64,000 bases of DNA from Paractinoplanes brasiliensis (lineage in GTDB: Bacteria > Actinomycetota > Actinomycetes > Mycobacteriales > Micromonosporaceae), in the NCBI RefSeq assembly GCF_004362215.1, contig NZ_SNWR01000001.1:2172001-2236000 (forward strand), written 5' to 3'. Numbering within the stretch: the first letter of the stretch is position 1; the number at the start of each line of letters is the position of its first letter. The translations under genes were made by a program, and so were the position numbers. Of this stretch, positions 60,577-64,000 are shown piece by piece. Under the pieces are notes generated by a model, which saw only the letters and a list, made by a program, of their open reading frames with translations, did no database searches and was not told the origin of the DNA.

Positions 60577-61629
60577 TTACCGACCCTGGACGACGTTCCA
60601 GGGCAGCAGACATGTCGGCGTGGGCTCCGCGGTGGGGCCGCCCTGCGGCGCGGGCACCCCGGTCTCGGCGTCGATCCGGAAGCTCGTCACGCTCTGTGAC
60701 TTCTGATTGGTTACATACAGGTGATCCCCGACCAGGACCATGTGCCGTGGCCAGTCACCCCCGGCCGGCGTCTCGGCCACGAGCGTCGCCGCCTGCCCGT
60801 CCCAGGCGAAGGTCGCCACCGTGTTCGGCCCGCGGTTCGCGACGTAGACGAAACGGCCGTCGGGGCGCACCACGACCTCGGACGGGTAGTTCTCGCCCTC
60901 GGCCGTGGTCGTCGCCGCCTGACCGGCCAGGTCGAGCACGCCCCCGCCGGCCGGACGCCACCAGGTCAGCTCGCCGGAGAGCTCGCCCACGACGAACAGC
61001 GCGCCCTCGGGCGAGAGACGCACGTGACGCGGCCCGGTGCCGGGCTTGGCGGACACCGCGGGCCCGAGCAGCATCAGCCGGCCCACGACCGGGTCGAGCC
61101 GGGCCCGCCACACCCTGTCCGAGCCCAGGTCGGCGATCAGCACCTCGTCACGCAGCGGGAACACCATGTGCGCGTGCGGACCGGCCTGGCGGTCGGCGAC
61201 CGGGCCGCTGCCCTGCAGGTCGAGCAGGTCGGAGCGCTCGCCCGGGGCGCCCTCGGCGTCGAGCGGGAAGACGGCGACCGAGCCGGTGCCGTAGTTGGCC
61301 ACCAGCAGGTGCCGCCCGTCGGCCGTCACGGCGAGGTGGGCCGGGTCGCTGCCACCGGTCGGCCGGCCCGCCAGCGGGGTGAGCGCGCCGTCGTCGGCCA
61401 CCGTGAACGCGCTGACCGAGCCGCCCGGGTCGAGCTCGTTCACTGCGTACAGGACCGGCAGGCTCGGATGCTGGGCCAGAAAGGACGGGGACGGTGTGCG
61501 CGCCACCACCCCCAGCCGGGTCAGCGAGCCGGTCGAAGGATCGCGGCGCAGCAGCGTGATGCCCTCGCCGTCACCGCCCTTGTCCGCCGTGTAGCCGCCG
61601 ACGAAGACATGCTCACCGTTCGCGCCCAT
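60577..61629 (-). CDS. Seven-bladed lactonase-fold protein (6-phosphogluconolactonase type)
   Basis: A 350-residue beta-propeller of the lactonase (YkgB/Pgl) family: VFVGGYTADKGGDGEGITLL, HLAVTADGRHLLVANYGTGS, GPHAHMVFP, GPRHVRLSPEGALFVVGELS. It may hydrolyse 6-phosphogluconolactone or a related lactone. Its start is 28 bp from the conservon's last gene, which reads the same way. Confidence 0.85.
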   Translation of the reverse strand: MGANGEHVFVGGYTADKGGDGEGITLLRRDPSTGSLTRLGVVARTPSPSFLAQHPSLPVLYAVNELDPGGSVSAFTVADDGALTPLAGRPTGGSDPAHLAVTADGRHLLVANYGTGSVAVFPLDAEGAPGERSDLLDLQGSGPVADRQAGPHAHMVFPLRDEVLIADLGSDRVWRARLDPVVGRLMLLGPAVSAKPGTGPRHVRLSPEGALFVVGELSGELTWWRPAGGGVLDLAGQAATTTAEGENYPSEVVVRPDGRFVYVANRGPNTVATFAWDGQAATLVAETPAGGDWPRHMVLVGDHLYVTNQKSQSVTSFRIDAETGVPAPQGGPTAEPTPTCLLPWNVVQGR

Positions 61630-61656
61630 GCTTCAGATCCCATCACACCCGGATCG

Positions 61657-62256
61657 TCAGCGGGACGCGGCGGCGGCCAACTGCTTGCGGGCGACGTACT
61701 CCACCAGCTCGATCAGGACGTTGCGGGCCCCGATCGGCTCGCGGGCGTCGAAGAGCACGACCGGCACACCCGGGTCGAGGTCGAGCGCCCGGCCGACCGC
61801 CTCGGCCCCGAAGCGCTGCTCGGACTCGAAACAGTTGACCGCGACGACGAACGGGGTGCCGCGCTGCTCGAAGTAGTCGATCGACGGGAAGCAGTCGGCC
61901 AGCCGGCGCGTGTCGGCCAGCACCACCGCGCCCAGCGCGCCCTCCGACAGCTCGTCCCAGAGGAACCAGAACCTGTCCTGCCCAGGGGTGCCGAACAGGT
62001 AGAGCTGCAGATCGTCGGTGATCGTGATGCGGCCGAAGTCCATCGTCACGGTCGTGGTGGTCTTGCCCTCCACGCCGCCGGTGTCGTCGGCGCCCTCGAC
62101 CCCGGTGAGGACCTCTTCGGTCTGCAGCGGGCGGATCTCGCTGACCGAGCCCACCATCGTGGTCTTCCCGGCGCCGAAACCGCCCGCAATCAGGATCTTG
62201 AGCGCGACCGGGATGCGCGACGACGCGCCGTTGCGGTCAGAGCGCACGGAGTCCAT
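61657..62256 (-). CDS. cvnD: Conservon GTPase CvnD
   Basis: A 199-residue Ras-like small GTPase: P-loop GGFGAGKTTM, switch TTTTVTMDFGRI, GTPGQDRF (G3), and NCFE in place of NKxD (G4). The prokaryotic cvn system works like a GPCR: kinase-like CvnA, roadblock CvnB, DUF742 CvnC and this GTPase. It overlaps cvnC by 20 bp. Confidence 0.95.
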   Translation of the reverse strand: MDSVRSDRNGASSRIPVALKILIAGGFGAGKTTMVGSVSEIRPLQTEEVLTGVEGADDTGGVEGKTTTTVTMDFGRITITDDLQLYLFGTPGQDRFWFLWDELSEGALGAVVLADTRRLADCFPSIDYFEQRGTPFVVAVNCFESEQRFGAEAVGRALDLDPGVPVVLFDAREPIGARNVLIELVEYVARKQLAAAASR

Positions 62257-62623
62257 TGACAACCGCCTTGAGTACGTCGACGTCGTGCGGCTGGGACGCC
62301 GCCGGGGGTTCGTACAGCGAGATGAGTCCCGCCGAGCGTAGATCACCCAGTAAAACCCGGACGACCCCGATCGACAGGTCGAGGGCCGAGGCCAGCTCGA
62401 CGACCGAGACAGGCTCCCACGACGCGGCGACGATCGCATGGTGCTCCGGCTGCAGGCCGGCATCCTCGGCGTCCTCACCGGCGATGGCGACCACGAACGC
62501 GACCAGGTCGAACTCGCCGCCCTCGGGGGCCACGCGGCCCTGGGTCATCGCGTAGGGCCGGACGACGGGGCCGGCGTCCTGGTCGAGCCAGTCGTGCGCG
62601 GAGCGTGGCGGATCAGCCGGCAT
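62237..62623 (-). CDS. cvnC: Conservon DUF742 protein CvnC
   Basis: A 128-residue DUF742 protein with a winged-helix-like fold (VVRPYAMTQGRVAPEGGEFD, VVELASALDLSIGVVRVLLG, GLISLYEPPAAS). It overlaps cvnB by 11 bp and cvnD by 20 bp, the standard coupled order. It probably bridges CvnA/B to the GTPase. Confidence 0.95.
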   Translation of the reverse strand: MPADPPRSAHDWLDQDAGPVVRPYAMTQGRVAPEGGEFDLVAFVVAIAGEDAEDAGLQPEHHAIVAASWEPVSVVELASALDLSIGVVRVLLGDLRSAGLISLYEPPAASQPHDVDVLKAVVNGLRAL

Positions 62624-63032
62624 CGGGCATCATGGCTGAGCGCTCGGGCGCGCTCATGTTCTGACCCACCCGGGTGACGAGCATGGCCATCTCGTACGCG
62701 ATCAGGCCGAGATCGGCGTCGGCCGAGGCGAGCACAGTGAGGCAGGCGCCGTGACCGGCCGCCGTGACGAAGAGGAACGCGTCCTCCATCTCGACCACGG
62801 TCTGGCGCACCGGGCCGGCCCGGAAATGCCGGCTCGCGCCCTTGGCGAGGCTCTGGAACCCGGCCGCCATGGCCGACAGGTGCTCGGCGTCCTCGCGCGC
62901 CAGTCCGGCCGACGCTCCCATGAGGAGCCCGTCGGCCGAGAGCACGACCGCCTGCTGCGCCGTCGGCACCCGCTCCACCAGATCGTCGAGGAGCCAGGTG
63001 AGGTGCGCGCGCTGGTTCGTCGTCTGTGTCAC
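62613..63032 (-). CDS. cvnB: Conservon roadblock/LC7 protein CvnB
   Basis: A 139-residue roadblock/LC7 protein (LTWLLDDLVERVPTAQQAVV, LSADGLLMGASAGLAREDAE, QTVVEMEDAFLFVTAAGHGA), the likely GTPase-activating partner of CvnD. It begins directly after cvnA and overlaps cvnC. Confidence 0.95.
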   Translation of the reverse strand: MTQTTNQRAHLTWLLDDLVERVPTAQQAVVLSADGLLMGASAGLAREDAEHLSAMAAGFQSLAKGASRHFRAGPVRQTVVEMEDAFLFVTAAGHGACLTVLASADADLGLIAYEMAMLVTRVGQNMSAPERSAMMPDAG

Positions 63033-64000
63033 TTATGCGTCCTTTTCCGGCCTGGTCACGTCGTCGCCCCCGGATGATGGCCCGCCATCGGCCGCATCCC
63101 CGTGTGCTCTGTCCCCGTGCTCGTTGCTGTGTTCTTGACTGTCCCGCGCGAGCGCAAGATTCACGATCGCCGGGAAACTGACGGTAGCCGCATCCGCAAA
63201 GGATCTGGACGTTGCCTGACGATCAATGTCCGTGTCGTCCGCATTAGCCCTGTCTTCAGATGCGAATTTGGCACTTGTACGACGTTCACCACGACGAGAT
63301 CCTTCGCCAGTAGCGGCGGGGTCGTCACGGGGAGTAAACCCTTCACCCTGCTCAAGGTAGCGACTGGCGTCAATGCGTCCACGGGTGGTGCCGAGCTGCA
63401 GAGCGTTCATGATGCTGCGCACCTGCTCGGGCGAGCGCAGCTGCGGTTCGGGCTCGGGCGGCAACGCGCCGGCCGGGCGGCGCAACTGCGGCACCAGGCT
63501 GGCCTGGCGCACCCGGCGGGGCAGACCCTCCGATGTGGTCCCGCCGCCGCCCGCCGGCTTCTCTTCCGGGTTGTCGGTCGCCGGCGCAACGGAGAGCGGC
63601 GCGGAAACCCGGGGCACCTCGGTCTGCGCTCCGGTTGGCGCGGCCGGGATCCGGGTCGGCACGGCCGGCATGGCCGGCGCGCTCGGTGCCGAATTGCGGG
63701 GCACGGCCCGGGGCGCCGGGATTCGGGGGCTCGGCGGCGTTCCGGCGCCCATGTTCCCTGCCTCGTACTCGGGCCTCGGCGGCGCCTCGGTAGCGGCGTT
63801 CAGGGCCTGCAGTTCCGCCCGCACCGGGCCCAGATCGGCAACCGGGACGGTGGCATCGGGGTCGGGAGCCGGGACGGCGGGGCGGCGTACCCGGCGGCGC
63901 TGCACCAGGCCGTCCTCGCTCAGACCGTCGGCGACCGAGCTGGGAGCGGGACCACCCGGGGCGGCGGGCGAGCGCGGCAGACCGCCGGTCACCACACCGC
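63033..64000 (-). CDS. cvnA: Conservon sensor kinase CvnA (C-terminal part, cut by window end)
   Basis: Only the last ~320 residues are present: a disordered Pro/Ala-rich tail, then LPRRVRQASLVPQLRRPAGA and RSPEQVRSIMNALQLGTTRG, the hallmark C-terminal segments of CvnA nitrate/nitrite-sensor-like histidine kinases. The kinase domain lies to the right. The very end (63040-63330) has more A+T and looks variable. No true start is in the window. Confidence 0.9.
   Translation of the reverse strand, partial: GVVTGGLPRSPAAPGGPAPSSVADGLSEDGLVQRRRVRRPAVPAPDPDATVPVADLGPVRAELQALNAATEAPPRPEYEAGNMGAGTPPSPRIPAPRAVPRNSAPSAPAMPAVPTRIPAAPTGAQTEVPRVSAPLSVAPATDNPEEKPAGGGGTTSEGLPRRVRQASLVPQLRRPAGALPPEPEPQLRSPEQVRSIMNALQLGTTRGRIDASRYLEQGEGFTPRDDPAATGEGSRRGERRTSAKFASEDRANADDTDIDRQATSRSFADAATVSFPAIVNLALARDSQEHSNEHGDRAHGDAADGGPSSGGDDVTRPEKDA

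Overview
The window is high-GC actinobacterial DNA. The gene content fits Micromonosporaceae, probably an Actinoplanes-like organism: a conservon (cvnABCD), DUF5753/DUF397 pairs, a HrdB-like sigma factor, GTG starts and four-base ATGA/GTGA overlaps. The genus is inferred from gene content only.

Positions 1 to about 21,600 look like one integrated actinomycete integrative and conjugative element (AICE). Its left end lies outside the window. Its right end is marked by a 3'-half tRNA-Arg(TCT) fragment at 21553-21594, the expected scar of integration into a tRNA gene. The backbone reads right to left: a small conserved protein, an FtsK-type DNA translocase (Tra), a short ORF, a RepSA-type replication initiator, an excisionase-like HTH protein and a tyrosine integrase. 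The integrase is broken. A group II intron (reverse transcriptase at 240-1709, domain V at 1726-1759) sits in it in antisense orientation, just before the codons for its HxxR active-site box. A gene-poor stretch (about 7.0-8.6 kb) with five TCTGACA repeats and a GC-rich hairpin lies upstream of the transfer operon and may hold transfer or replication sites.

The AICE cargo runs from 8.6 to 21.4 kb: a hypothetical protein, a SAV2177-type methyltransferase with a coupled mini-gene, a GPP34-APC permease-GNAT cluster, a Nudix hydrolase convergent with an XRE regulator, and then a lower-GC island. That island has a PD-(D/E)XK-like protein (GDxxxDG motif) divergent from an ApeA-like HEPN protein, followed by a MerR-like HTH protein. 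It is the best candidate here for an undescribed (probably anti-phage) system.

From about 21.8 kb the DNA looks like ordinary chromosome. 21.8-24.3 kb holds a DUF6232 protein and a DUF5753/DUF397 cluster. 24.6-29.9 kb holds a MacB-like efflux operon (lipoprotein, adaptor, ATPase, permease) divergent from its likely two-component system. 29.9-42.9 kb holds a DMT transporter, serA, regulators, a MarR-MFS pair, a GAF-ANTAR protein with a 36-bp tandem repeat, and small conserved proteins. 43.1-45.3 kb holds a c-di-AMP riboswitch, an NlpC/P60 cell-wall hydrolase and a sigma-70 factor. 45.9-51.1 kb holds an SDR oxidoreductase, a thymidylate-kinase-like protein, a nucleotidyltransferase, a phosphoesterase, and MHYT and HD proteins. 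51.1-58.4 kb holds an alpha-glucosidase and the xylose operon (xylA-xylB-MFS) with a divergent ROK repressor, plus a MarR regulator. 58.6-64.0 kb holds a VWA/solute-binding protein, a lactonase-fold protein and the conservon, whose kinase gene is cut by the window end.
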